A stretch of DNA of 64,000 bases from Roseiarcus sp963842835 (GTDB lineage: Bacteria > Pseudomonadota > Alphaproteobacteria > Rhizobiales > Beijerinckiaceae), in assembly GCA_963842835.1 (NCBI GenBank), contig CAWJIB010000004.1:124001-188000 (forward strand), read 5' to 3'. Positions within the stretch are counted from its first letter, which is position 1, and each line of letters starts with the position of its first letter. The notes below the pieces were generated by a model. That model did no database searches, was not told the DNA's origin, and saw only the letters and a list, made by a program, of their open reading frames with translations. The translations under genes were made by a program, and so were the position numbers. Shown here piece after piece: positions 8,557 to 17,087 of this stretch.

Positions 8557-9804
8557 ATGACCTCATCTCCGCCTCCACCCTCGAACGAATCCGCGCCGCG
8601 CGTTTTCGACATCCTTGTCGCCGGCGCCGGTCCGGCCGGCTTATCGTTCGCGGCGGCGGTGAAGCAGGCGCTGGGGAGCGGCGTATCGATCGCGGTCGTC
8701 GATCCGCGCCCCGGCCAGGGCGACGGGCGTTTGCGCACCGTCGCGCTGGCGGCCGGGCCGCGCCATCTCCTCGAGCGCGTCGGCGCCTGGGAGGCGCTGG
8801 AGCCGCTGACGCAGCCGATCCTGCAAATGGTGATCTACGACGGCGGCGTCAGCGACGCGGTGCGGCTGGAGCATTTGAAATTCGACGCGCGCGAGGGAGA
8901 GCCGCTCGCGCACATGGCGTTCAACGACGACGTCGCGAGCGCGCTCGCAAGGAGCGCCGCCGCGCTCGGCGTCGAGACGATCAAAGGCGCGGTCGTCGGC
9001 TTCGCGCCGGGCCGCCACGCCGCGCGGATCGATCTGGCCGGCGGTGAAGCGTTGAGCGCCCGGCTCGTCGTCGCGGCCGACGGCCTGCGCTCCAAGCTGC
9101 GCGCGCTCGCCGAAATTCCCACCGTGGGCTGGGACACCGGCCAGTCCGGCATCGTCGCCACGATCGCCCACGAGCGCGATCACAAGGGGCGCGCGGAACA
9201 GCATTTTCTGCCCGCCGGCCCGTTCGCCATCCTGCCGATGCGGGGTCGCCAGTCGAGCATCGTCTGGAACGAGAGCCATGCCGACGCCAAGGCGCTGCTG
9301 AGCTTGGCGCCGGAGGATTTTCTGCGCCAGCTCGAGAAGCGCTTCACGCCGAAGCTGGGGGCGATCCATGTCGCTTCGCGCGTCGAGGCGTTCCCGTTCA
9401 GCTTTCGCTTCGCGCGGCGTTTCGTCGGCGAGCGCATCGCGCTGGTCGGCGACGCCGCGCATGCCGTGCATCCGCTGGCCGGGCAGGGACTCAATCTCGG
9501 CCTGCGCGACGTCGCCGCGCTCGCTGAAGTAGTCGCCGAGCGCATGCGGCTCGGCCTCGATCCCGGCGATTGCGAGACGCTCAAAGCCTATCAGCGCACG
9601 CGCCGCTTCGACGTGGTTTCCTCGAGCCTGGGCATGGATGCGCTGAACCGGCTGTTCTCCAACGACGTCGCGCCGCTGCGCTTCTTGCGCGATCTCGGCC
9701 TGCGCATCGTCGACCGCGCGCCGACGCTGAAAAACCTGTTCATGGCGGAGGCGGCCGGCGCGGGCGCGAGCGCGCCGCGGCTGCTGCGCGGACTCGGGCT
9801 GTGA
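8557..9804 (+). CDS. FAD-dependent monooxygenase of the UbiH/UbiF/COQ6 family
   Basis: A 415-aa protein. Near the N-terminus is the FAD dinucleotide motif VAGAGPAGLS. Later comes the second FAD motif GDAAHAVHPLAGQGLNLGLRD, in which PLAGQGLN is diagnostic of ubiquinone-biosynthesis hydroxylases. It should hydroxylate the aromatic ring of a polyprenylated ubiquinone precursor with O2 and NAD(P)H. Which ring position is attacked cannot be told from sequence; Alphaproteobacteria have several related enzymes (UbiH, UbiF, UbiL, UbiM). The chosen ATG is where the FAD domain starts, although the frame is open 49 codons further up. Its stop overlaps the GTG of the next gene. The O2-independent counterpart genes ubiTUV are also in this window. 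Confidence 0.8.
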   Translation: MTSSPPPPSNESAPRVFDILVAGAGPAGLSFAAAVKQALGSGVSIAVVDPRPGQGDGRLRTVALAAGPRHLLERVGAWEALEPLTQPILQMVIYDGGVSDAVRLEHLKFDAREGEPLAHMAFNDDVASALARSAAALGVETIKGAVVGFAPGRHAARIDLAGGEALSARLVVAADGLRSKLRALAEIPTVGWDTGQSGIVATIAHERDHKGRAEQHFLPAGPFAILPMRGRQSSIVWNESHADAKALLSLAPEDFLRQLEKRFTPKLGAIHVASRVEAFPFSFRFARRFVGERIALVGDAAHAVHPLAGQGLNLGLRDVAALAEVVAERMRLGLDPGDCETLKAYQRTRRFDVVSSSLGMDALNRLFSNDVAPLRFLRDLGLRIVDRAPTLKNLFMAEAAGAGASAPRLLRGLGL

Positions 9805-10946
9805 CCGTAAACAAGGACTGGAGCGCGCGCACGCTCGCCGCGCAGGCGCTCGGGCGCATCGACGAGACCACGCGCGGCCTCGTGCCGCCGCTGCACGTGA
9901 CGACGACCTTCCTGCGCGATCCCGACAACGCTTATTCCAGCGGCTACGTCTACGGCCGCCCCGACAACGCCACCGTGCGCGAGGGCGAGCAAATCGTCGG
10001 CGCGCTCGAGGGCGCGGCTTCTACGCTGTTGTTCGGCTCGGGCATGTCGGCGGCGATCGCGCTGTTTCTCAGCTTTGCGCCCGGCGCGCATATCGTCGCG
10101 CCTCGGGTGATGTATTGGGCGTTGCGCAATTGGCTCGCCGTGGAGGCGCCGGCGTTCGGGCTCGACGTCACGTTTTGCGATACCGAGGATTTGCAGGCGC
10201 TCAGCGCCGCCGTTCGCCCGGGGCTGACCCGGCTCGTCTGGCTGGAGACGCCGAGCAATCCGCTGTGGGGCGTCAGCGACATCGCCGGCGCCGTAAAAAT
10301 CGCCCATGACGCCGGCGCCGCGCTCGGCGTCGACTCCACCTGCGCGACGCCGGTGTTCACGCGGCCGATCGCGCTTCGAGCCGATTTCGTCATGCATTCC
10401 GCGACCAAGTATCTCAACGGCCATTCCGACGTGGTCGCCGGCGCGCTGTGCTTCGCGCGCGAGGACGAGCGAAGGGCGCGCGTGGGCAAAATCCGCGCCA
10501 GCCACGGCATGATCCTGGGGCCGTTCGAGGCGTTCCTGCTCATTCGCGGCCTGCGCACGCTCGATCTGCGCGTGCGCGCGAGCGCCGCCAATGCGCTCGA
10601 ACTGGCTCATCGCCTGTCGAACCACGCCGGCGTCGCCGCCGTGCTCTATCCCGGCCTCGCCGGTCACCCCGGCCACGAAGTCGCCAAGCGGCAGATGCAG
10701 GGCGGCTTCGGCGGCATGTTGTCGATCCGCGTGCGCGCGGGCGAAAGCGCGGCGATCGCGACCGCAGCGCGGGTGAAATTGTGGAAGCGCGCGACTTCGC
10801 TCGGCGGCGTCGAGTCGCTGATCGAGCACCGCGCCTCGATCGAAGGCGCGGGGTCTCCCTGTCCGACCGACCTGCTGCGGCTCTCGGCGGGAATCGAGGA
10901 CGTCGAGGATTTGTGGCGCGATCTCGATCAGGCGCTGCGGGGGTAG
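9801..10946 (+). CDS. Trans-sulfuration family PLP enzyme (cystathionine beta-lyase/gamma-synthase-like)
   Basis: A 381-aa protein from a GTG that overlaps the TGA of the preceding gene (GTGA), so translation is probably coupled. It has the Cys/Met metabolism PLP fold: the cofactor-binding stretch LFGSGMSAAI, VWLETPSNP, and the Schiff-base lysine in HSATKYLNGH. The C-terminal SLGGVESLIEHRAS matches cystathionine lyases and synthases. The length is normal for this family. The exact reaction (beta-lyase, gamma-synthase or gamma-lyase) is not certain from motifs. The pairing with a ubiquinone hydroxylase has no obvious metabolic logic. Confidence 0.8.
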   Translation: MTVNKDWSARTLAAQALGRIDETTRGLVPPLHVTTTFLRDPDNAYSSGYVYGRPDNATVREGEQIVGALEGAASTLLFGSGMSAAIALFLSFAPGAHIVAPRVMYWALRNWLAVEAPAFGLDVTFCDTEDLQALSAAVRPGLTRLVWLETPSNPLWGVSDIAGAVKIAHDAGAALGVDSTCATPVFTRPIALRADFVMHSATKYLNGHSDVVAGALCFAREDERRARVGKIRASHGMILGPFEAFLLIRGLRTLDLRVRASAANALELAHRLSNHAGVAAVLYPGLAGHPGHEVAKRQMQGGFGGMLSIRVRAGESAAIATAARVKLWKRATSLGGVESLIEHRASIEGAGSPCPTDLLRLSAGIEDVEDLWRDLDQALRG

Positions 10947-10967
10947 GGCGCGCCGGGGGTAGACGCT

Positions 10968-11092
10968 TGCCCTCATCCGGCCCTTCGGGCCACCTTCTTC
11001 CGCAAGCGGGAGAAGGGGATCGGCGCCGGCGCTAAGCCCCTCGCCCGCAAGCGGGAGAAGGGTTGGGGCGAGGGCAATTGGCGCGCCAATCG
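10968..11092. repeat. Double REP-like palindromic repeat
   Basis: Two related units lie back to back. The first is CCCTCATCCGGCCCTTCGGG followed by CCACCTTCTTCCGCAAGCGGGAGAAGG. The second, CCCTCGCCCGCAAGCGGGAGAAGGGTTGGGGCGAGGG, folds on itself. They sit between the convergent ends of two genes and match copies elsewhere in the window. Confidence 0.6.
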
Positions 11093-11105
11093 CCCGTAAA
11101 CAGCG

Positions 11106-12974
11106 TCACGCGCCGTCAGGCCGCGAGGCCGCCGCCTCGCGCAGGAACGCGCGCAGCGCCGTGTTGAAGAGTTCCGGCTTGTTGAAGAACGGCGCGTGCT
11201 TGCCCTCGGGGATGTCGTGCGGCTCGCCGGACCAGATGGCGCCGTAGGCGAGGCGTCGGAAATAGTCGTGGTTGAGGAACGGGTCGTCCGAGCCGTTGAG
11301 GATCGCGAAGGGCGTCTTGCCTTCGCGCAGCATCCGCATTTGCCGCGGCCAGTCGGTGACGCCGATCTGGCTGATCATGAAGAAGCGCGCGCGGCCGTCG
11401 GTGCGGCCGAAGGTCTTGTGCATGAAGGCGCTGTCGGGGGATAGCGGCGCAGTCGCCGCCCCGGCGAAGTCACGCGCTTCGCGCGGCGAGAAATAGCGCT
11501 TGCCGGCGAGCACGAGGTGAGAGTCCGGATTGTAGCCGGCCGCGAAATCGTCGGGCACGACATTGAGCGGCGGCGTTCCCGCGATGGCGAGCGCCGCGAC
11601 GGCGACATTGCCGCGCGCGGCCAGTTCGAGCGCGACATAACCGCCGAGCGACCAGCCGAAAACCGCGGCAGAAGCGACGCCGAGCTTTTGCAGAACCGTT
11701 TCGGCGATTTCCGCATAGGCCGGAACGTTGTAGGCGGCCTCCGGGTCCATGTTGTCGGAGACGCCGTGGCCGGGAAGATCGAAGGCGATGACGCGGTATT
11801 CTCCCGCGAGCGCCCTGAACTGATGCACGAACGCTTCCTTGCACGCCGAATTGCCGTGGATGAACAGGATCGGCGCGCCCGCGCCGCCGGTGTCGGCGAC
11901 GGCGATTCTGCCGTAGCGTGTCGCGATCATCGTCTCCTTGGCGCCCAGCATGCGCTCGCGCGCCGCCCGGCCGCTGACGCGACGCCAGCGCGCGAGAATC
12001 GTCGTGCGCGCCTGATCCGCGAACTCGCGCAGTTCCTGAATCGCCGCCCAGAAGCCGCCGGGATAGAAAATCAGCGCCGCGATGATAATGACGGCGATGA
12101 CGATGGTCCGCCAGGAGCCGTAATCGGCGATCGCCTCCGACAGCAGCGTGATCGCGAAGGCGCCGGCGACGGGGCCCCATAACGTGCCGATGCCGCCAGC
12201 GAGCAACATGCTCAGCATGAGCGTGAGCATGCCGAGGCCGAAGGCGTCGGGCGAGGCGACGCGGACGTAAGAGCCATAGAACGCGCCCGCCAGCCCGGCG
12301 AAGAACGCGCTCGCCGCCAGCGTCATGAGGCGCGTCCTCGCCTCCGACACGCCGCGCGCCATCGCGTAATATTTGTTGTCGCGCAGCGCCACGATCGCGC
12401 GCCCGAGCTCGGATTTGACGATGGCGTAGAGGCCGGCGAGCGAGGCGCAGAGCAGGGCCAGCGCGACATAATAATAGCCGATGCGATTGTCGCGGATGAA
12501 TCGATAGTCGCCGATCGCCAAGCCCGGCAGCGTGACCATGCCGCCGGCGCCGCCGGTGACGCCGGATTGGCTGATGACGACCTGATAGACGAGCTGCGAG
12601 AAGGCCAGCGTGACGAGGATGACGTAGATGCCGTCGAGCCGCAGGATCGGCAAGGCGATCGCGCTGGCGATGACGACCGCGATCGCGCCGCCCGCGGGAA
12701 CGGCGAGCCACGGCGACACGCCGAGCGTCTTGGCCAGAATCCCATAAGCATAGATGCCGACGGCGAACAGCGCGACATGGGAGAAATTGACGAGCCCGCC
12801 GTAGCCCAGAGAGAGATCCCAGCTCGCCGCCACGATCGCGTAGACGAACACGAGGATCAAGAGGTGGCGCGCGTGAGACTCGGTGAAGACGAGCGGGAAG
12901 ACGATCAGCAAGGCGAGGACCGCCAAAGCCGGCAGGAAGCCGGTGGTGTGGCGGAAGGGCGGATCGTAACGCAT
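11106..12974 (-). CDS. LivM-type ABC permease fused to a C-terminal alpha/beta hydrolase
   Basis: A 622-aa single frame, about twice the length of a normal LivM. Residues about 10-315 are a branched-chain-type permease with many membrane helices (WDLSLGYGGLVNFSHVALFAVG, a cytoplasmic loop near ALRDNKYYAMARG, then LLAGGIGTLWGPVAGA). After a charged linker (about 315-350) comes a complete alpha/beta hydrolase (352-615): HGN oxyanion region at 373-375, nucleophile elbow GWSLGG with Ser 442, acid Asp in GSDDP near 563, and His 593 in GKHAPF. The hydrolase should face the cytoplasm. The start overlaps the stop of the LivH gene (TGATG). The fusion suggests that the imported substrate is an ester, amide or lactone cleaved on entry. 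That is inference; the substrate is unknown. Confidence 0.85.
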   Translation of the reverse strand: MRYDPPFRHTTGFLPALAVLALLIVFPLVFTESHARHLLILVFVYAIVAASWDLSLGYGGLVNFSHVALFAVGIYAYGILAKTLGVSPWLAVPAGGAIAVVIASAIALPILRLDGIYVILVTLAFSQLVYQVVISQSGVTGGAGGMVTLPGLAIGDYRFIRDNRIGYYYVALALLCASLAGLYAIVKSELGRAIVALRDNKYYAMARGVSEARTRLMTLAASAFFAGLAGAFYGSYVRVASPDAFGLGMLTLMLSMLLAGGIGTLWGPVAGAFAITLLSEAIADYGSWRTIVIAVIIIAALIFYPGGFWAAIQELREFADQARTTILARWRRVSGRAARERMLGAKETMIATRYGRIAVADTGGAGAPILFIHGNSACKEAFVHQFRALAGEYRVIAFDLPGHGVSDNMDPEAAYNVPAYAEIAETVLQKLGVASAAVFGWSLGGYVALELAARGNVAVAALAIAGTPPLNVVPDDFAAGYNPDSHLVLAGKRYFSPREARDFAGAATAPLSPDSAFMHKTFGRTDGRARFFMISQIGVTDWPRQMRMLREGKTPFAILNGSDDPFLNHDYFRRLAYGAIWSGEPHDIPEGKHAPFFNKPELFNTALRAFLREAAASRPDGA

Positions 12975-13861
12975 CAGACGGACCTCTCGTGCTTGCCGAA
13001 GAGGCCTTCCGGCTTGATCATCAGGACGACGATCATCAACGCGAACAGCACGGCGGGCGTCCAATAGAGCCCGATGTAGTAGGACGAGAACGCCTCTACG
13101 ATTCCGACGACGAAAGCCGCGTAGATCGGGCTGGTGAAACGCGCGACGCCGCCGAAGATCACGACGATCAGCGCCTTCATCAGCGGCTCAGCGCCCATCG
13201 TGGGAGACATGAAGCGGATCGAGCCGATGAACAGGCCCGCCACGCCCGCCAGCGAGGCCGAGAGGCCGAAGGCGAGGGCGTAGAGGCGAGCGACGTCGAG
13301 CCCCAGCAATTGCGCGGCTTCCCGGTTCTGCGCGACGGCGCGCATCGATCGGCCGACCGAAGAATAGCGCAGGAACGCGCCGACCGCCGCGAGGATCGCC
13401 AGGGCGAGCGCGATCATCACGAGCTCGTTGCGCGACATGACGAGGCCGCCCCATTGGAAATCGCCGTCCGCGATCTGGTCGAGCTGCTTGGAGCGTGGGC
13501 CCCAGACGAGATTCATCACGCCTTCGAGAATCGTCGCGCCCGCGAGCGTCGTCACGACGGAAAGCAGCACGACGCTTGGCTTACGCTCGAAGGGCTTGAC
13601 GAGCAGCCAATGGAACAGGACGCCGAGCAGGAACAGGCAGACCACCGAAGCGCCGGCGCCGGCGAGGAAACCGGCGCCGCCCGCATTGGCGGCGCCGACC
13701 TGCCAGGCCACGTAGGCGCCCATGGCGATGAACGCGCCATGCGCGAAGTTGAAGATGCCGAGCGTCGTCCATACCACCGCCAGGCCGGTCGCCATCAGGG
13801 CGTAGAGCGCGCCCAGGACCACGCCGCCCAGGCATACCGAAAGGAAAGTCTCGAACGTCAA
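12974..13861 (-). CDS. livH: Branched-chain-type ABC transporter permease LivH
   Basis: A 295-aa integral membrane protein of the LivH family, with eight or so hydrophobic segments. Diagnostic stretches are GALYALMATGLAVVW, FNFAHGAFIAMGAY, MRAVAQNREAAQLLGLD and VVIFGGVARFTSPIYAAF. It starts at a TTG overlapping the TGA of livF (TTGA), preceded by GGGGAGG at ideal spacing, so TTG is well supported. The stop overlaps the ATG of the permease-hydrolase fusion gene. It would form the transmembrane channel together with that fusion protein. The substrate class (amino acids, amides, urea or other) is not fixed by the permease sequence. Confidence 0.88.
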   Translation of the reverse strand: MTFETFLSVCLGGVVLGALYALMATGLAVVWTTLGIFNFAHGAFIAMGAYVAWQVGAANAGGAGFLAGAGASVVCLFLLGVLFHWLLVKPFERKPSVVLLSVVTTLAGATILEGVMNLVWGPRSKQLDQIADGDFQWGGLVMSRNELVMIALALAILAAVGAFLRYSSVGRSMRAVAQNREAAQLLGLDVARLYALAFGLSASLAGVAGLFIGSIRFMSPTMGAEPLMKALIVVIFGGVARFTSPIYAAFVVGIVEAFSSYYIGLYWTPAVLFALMIVVLMIKPEGLFGKHERSV

Positions 13862-14649
13862 TGGGCGGCCTCCCCGAACAGCATGCGCATGAGGCTTTCG
13901 TGCGAGGGCATGTCCTCCCGCGCGATTCGTCCGGATATGCGGCCATGGTCGAACAGATAAAGGACGTCGATCAGCGATTTGAGAAACTCCACGTCCTGAT
14001 CGACGACGATCAGCGGGACGCCGGTCCGCCGGATCGCGCGCACGGCCTCTGCGAGTTCATGGCGCAATTTCGGGGACAGGCCGAGCGTCGGCTCGTCGAG
14101 GATCAGCAGCTTCGGCGCCGCGATCAGACCGCAGGACACCGACAGCATCTGGCGTTCTCCGCCGGAAAGAAATCGGGTCTTCTGATCGAGGCGCTCGCTC
14201 AATCGGGGAAACAGTGTCAGCGCATATTTCTCGAGGGCGTCGGGATCGCCCCTGCCGTGGGTCGCGAGGCGGGCGACGGCGAGCGTCTCGCGCACCGTCA
14301 GTTCGGGAAAGAGAAGATTTCCCTGCGCCACATGGATCAGCCCGGCCCGCACGACGCGCCGCGGGTCCATGCGCCGACTGGTGAAGGCGTCGTAGTTGAG
14401 GTTCTGCGAGGCGCGGCGGCCGCGCGCGCCTTCGCGGTTGAGCCGGACGCCCTCGAACAGGATATCGCCGCGCCAGGGATCGATGAGCCCGCTGACCGTC
14501 TTGAGCAGCGTCGTCTTGCCGTGTCCGTTCGGCCCGAACAGCCCGATGCTGGCGCCGGGCTCCATCGACAGCGTGACGTCGCGAAAGACCTGCACGGGCT
14601 CGTAGCCGCCGCAGAGCGCGCGCAGCTCCAGCAGAGGAGCCGCGCTCAT
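13858..14649 (-). CDS. livF: ABC transporter ATP-binding protein LivF
   Basis: A 263-aa ATPase. It has Walker A GPNGHGKTT, signature LSGGERQML, Walker B LLILDEPTLGLSP and a switch region ending VDQDVEFL. In the switch, the expected His is replaced by Gln/Asp (VVDQDVEF), a variation seen in LivF-type subunits. It overlaps livG upstream by four bases (ATGA) and livH downstream by four bases (TTGA), so the operon is tightly coupled. It should work as a heterodimer with LivG on the inner face of the membrane. Confidence 0.87.
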   Translation of the reverse strand: MSAAPLLELRALCGGYEPVQVFRDVTLSMEPGASIGLFGPNGHGKTTLLKTVSGLIDPWRGDILFEGVRLNREGARGRRASQNLNYDAFTSRRMDPRRVVRAGLIHVAQGNLLFPELTVRETLAVARLATHGRGDPDALEKYALTLFPRLSERLDQKTRFLSGGERQMLSVSCGLIAAPKLLILDEPTLGLSPKLRHELAEAVRAIRRTGVPLIVVDQDVEFLKSLIDVLYLFDHGRISGRIAREDMPSHESLMRMLFGEAAH

Positions 14650-15392
14650 GAACCGCCTCCCAGATACGCTTCGACGACCGCGGGCTCGGCGATCACGTCT
14701 TTGGGAACTCCGCTGGCGATGACGGCGCCTTGGTCGAGCACCATCAGGCGGTCGGAGACGCTGGAAAGCAGCGAGAGCACATGCTCGATGAGGAGGATGG
14801 TGACGCCTTTCGCGCGCAATTTCAGGATCAATGCGCGGATGCGCTCGATTTCGGGCGGCGTGAGGCTCGAGGCCGGTTCGTCGAGCAGGAAGACCTTCGG
14901 CTCGAGCGCCATCGCGGAGCCGATCATCACGAGCTTGCGCAGGAAGACCGGCAGGCCGCCGGATATCATGTTGTGCAGGGTGGCGGGGAAGCCGACAAGG
15001 TCCAGCGCCGCCACCGCAAGCGCTTCGCGCTCCTTGAGCGGGCGCGAGGGCGCGACCGCGTCGATCGCGACCATGACGTTGTCGATCGCGCTCAGCGAGG
15101 GAAACACGCTCTCGCGCTGGAAGGTGCGGGCGAGTCCTCGTGCGCAAATCTTGTGGCTCGGCCAATTCTGGATTTCGGCGCCGCGGAAGAGGACACGGCC
15201 GCTGTCGGCGCGAAACGGCACGTTGGTGACGATGTTGAACAGCGTGCTCTTTCCGCTGCCGTTTGGCCCGGCGATGCCGAGGATCTCGCCCTCCTCGACG
15301 CGAAAGCCGACGTTGTTCACGGCGAGCGCGCCGCCGAAGGCCTTGCACAAATCGATCGCTTCGAGGATTGGGACACCGGCGAGCGAGTTCAC
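14646..15392 (-). CDS. livG: ABC transporter ATP-binding protein LivG
   Basis: About 248 aa from a GTG at 15392. The frame is open much further up, but that part runs through a palindromic repeat and has no homology, whereas the LivG domain (ILEAIDLCKAFGG) begins right after this codon. It shows Walker A GPNGSGKST, a divergent signature (ISGGLPVFLRK instead of the usual LSGGQ), Walker B LLDEPASSL and the switch His in LIEHVLS. Its stop overlaps the livF start (ATGA). The ISGG signature without the following Gln is slightly unusual. The start codon is uncertain by a few residues. Confidence 0.83.
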   Translation of the reverse strand: MNSLAGVPILEAIDLCKAFGGALAVNNVGFRVEEGEILGIAGPNGSGKSTLFNIVTNVPFRADSGRVLFRGAEIQNWPSHKICARGLARTFQRESVFPSLSAIDNVMVAIDAVAPSRPLKEREALAVAALDLVGFPATLHNMISGGLPVFLRKLVMIGSAMALEPKVFLLDEPASSLTPPEIERIRALILKLRAKGVTILLIEHVLSLLSSVSDRLMVLDQGAVIASGVPKDVIAEPAVVEAYLGGGS

Positions 15393-15399
15393 GCGCGGC

Positions 15400-15606
15400 C
15401 CCTCATCCCAAGGCGAATGCGGAGCATTCGTCCGCGGCCGCGCTTCGCGCGTCCACCTTCTCTCGCAAAGCCCGTCGAAGACGGGCGTCCTTCGGACGCC
15501 CTGCGCGGGCAAAGGGTCGCGTCGCAAAGCCCCTCTCCCGCATAGCCCGTTCGCAGAACGGGCGTTCTTCCGAACGCCCGATGCGGGAGAGGGGTTGGGG
15601 TAAGGG
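15400..15606. repeat. Composite palindromic repeat between livG and the SBP gene
   Basis: This ~200-base block is made of nested inverted repeats: ATTCGCCT-like arms near 15412, GCCCGTCGAAGACGGGCGTCC, GCCCGTTCGCAGAACGGGCG, and outer arms CCCCTCTCCCGCA...TGCGGGAGAGGGG. The edges (CCCTCATCCC and GGGGTAAGGG) match the REP-like elements found elsewhere in the window. It holds no gene and could modulate the ratio of SBP to ATPase transcripts. Confidence 0.6.
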
Positions 15607-15658
15607 CTCTCCGGAATCGGACATGCGAATTTCGCATCTCCCTCGCCGACGCCATCGC

Positions 15659-16891
15659 TTATTTCGTCATCCACGGCGGCGCCTTGAATTCGCCGTTGGC
15701 GTATTTGTCGGGAGCGACGAGCACCCGCTTGCCGTCCCATATCTCGAAGAAGGTCACGGGGACATGGTTCGCGTCCTGCAAAGCGACGTGGGTCTTCGGG
15801 TCGAACGCGATCGGCCCGGCGACCGAATCCGCCGTCTGCTTGCCCAGCGCCGCGCCGATCGCCGCATGGTCCGCGGGGTTCCCGACGGCGGCGAGCGCCT
15901 TGAAATAGAGCTGGGTCATTTCATAGAGGCCGACGCCGTACGGGCCCAACTCGACGCCGTATTTGTCTTTGTAGGCCTTGAGCACCGTCTGGCCGCGCGG
16001 CCACTTCGGCGAGTCGATGGCGCCGCCGATCAGATCGTAGAGCACGCCGGTTGACTGGGCCCCGGCGAGCTTGAGGAATTCGGGCACCGAGGGCGCATAT
16101 TGCAGGAAGACGAGGCTGTTGGTCGGCTTTTCCAGGAACTGCTTGATGAACAGCGCCGAATTTCCCGGGAGGTAGTCGGCGTTGATCACGAGATCCGGCG
16201 GATCCTGGCGGACTTTGGCGAGGATCGCGCGCCAGTCGCTCACTTCGCCGAACGGCACGAGTTCATCGACCGTGATCGTCCAACCCGCCGCCTTGAAGAG
16301 CGGCTTCATGCCTTCCGATATCCCTTTGGAATAGGGATTGTCGGACGAGATGATCGCCACTTTCTTGTTTTTCAGACTGATCGCGCCCGCCTTGGCGAAG
16401 CCCTCCACCGTAGGCAGAACGTCGGTGACGTAGCCGGTGAAGTCCGCCGTGTAGGACCAGCAGCAGGAATAATGCTCCGGGTTCTTGGCGACGATGGCGG
16501 CGAAGAGCGGCGACGGGCCGGCGGAGAGATAGGGCATGTTCGCCTCGGCCATGAGGTCGACCTCGAACATCGAAAGGCTGGCGTAGCCCGTGAGAATCAC
16601 CTCGACGCCCTTCGTGCCGAGCAGCCGCTCGGTTGCGCTGGTGACGTTGGCGGCCGATTGATCGCCGACGTCGGCCACCTCGACCTTGAAGGTGTGGACC
16701 GTCACGCCGCCCTTGGCGTTGGCTTCCTCGACCGCCCAGGTGACGCCGCGAACATATTCCTCGCCGTCCGATGCGGACGGACCGGTCAGCGGCGCGAGAA
16801 CGCCGATCTTGATTTCGTCCGCCGCCGCGGCCGCCATGCTCAAAGCCAGAGCGCCCAAGGCCGCTGAAAGCATAGTCGTTCGTCGCATCAT
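15659..16891 (-). CDS. Branched-chain-type ABC transporter substrate-binding protein
   Basis: A 410-aa periplasmic protein. A signal peptide (MMRRTTMLSAALGALALSMA, cut near AAA-DE) precedes the type I periplasmic binding fold: IKIGVLAPLTGPSASDGEEY, VILTGYASLSMFEVDLMAEANMPYL, VAIISSDNPYSKG, and a C-terminal segment FFEIWDGKRVLVAPDKYANGEF. AAGGGGGAAACG gives a strong ribosome site for the ATG at 16891. It is the first gene of the importer cluster. The paired Cys in HYSCCW is a local oddity. Ligands of this family include leucine/isoleucine/valine, amides, urea and aromatic acids; none can be picked from sequence alone. Confidence 0.85.
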   Translation of the reverse strand: MMRRTTMLSAALGALALSMAAAAADEIKIGVLAPLTGPSASDGEEYVRGVTWAVEEANAKGGVTVHTFKVEVADVGDQSAANVTSATERLLGTKGVEVILTGYASLSMFEVDLMAEANMPYLSAGPSPLFAAIVAKNPEHYSCCWSYTADFTGYVTDVLPTVEGFAKAGAISLKNKKVAIISSDNPYSKGISEGMKPLFKAAGWTITVDELVPFGEVSDWRAILAKVRQDPPDLVINADYLPGNSALFIKQFLEKPTNSLVFLQYAPSVPEFLKLAGAQSTGVLYDLIGGAIDSPKWPRGQTVLKAYKDKYGVELGPYGVGLYEMTQLYFKALAAVGNPADHAAIGAALGKQTADSVAGPIAFDPKTHVALQDANHVPVTFFEIWDGKRVLVAPDKYANGEFKAPPWMTK

Positions 16892-17087
16892 CGTTTCCCC
16901 CTTGGGCCGTAGCCCGCTTCGCTGCTTGGAAAGGCCTGCGTGACTGGGCAGGCTAGCGAGGCGGCCCGAGCGGTCCAACTGGCAAGACTTACAAAAAGAG
17001 CGCGACGGCCGGCGCGGGACAAGCGCGATTCGCCTTGCGCGGGGAAAGGCCGCGCGTTAGCTTTTTGCTTTCTTGGCGGGCGGTGAA

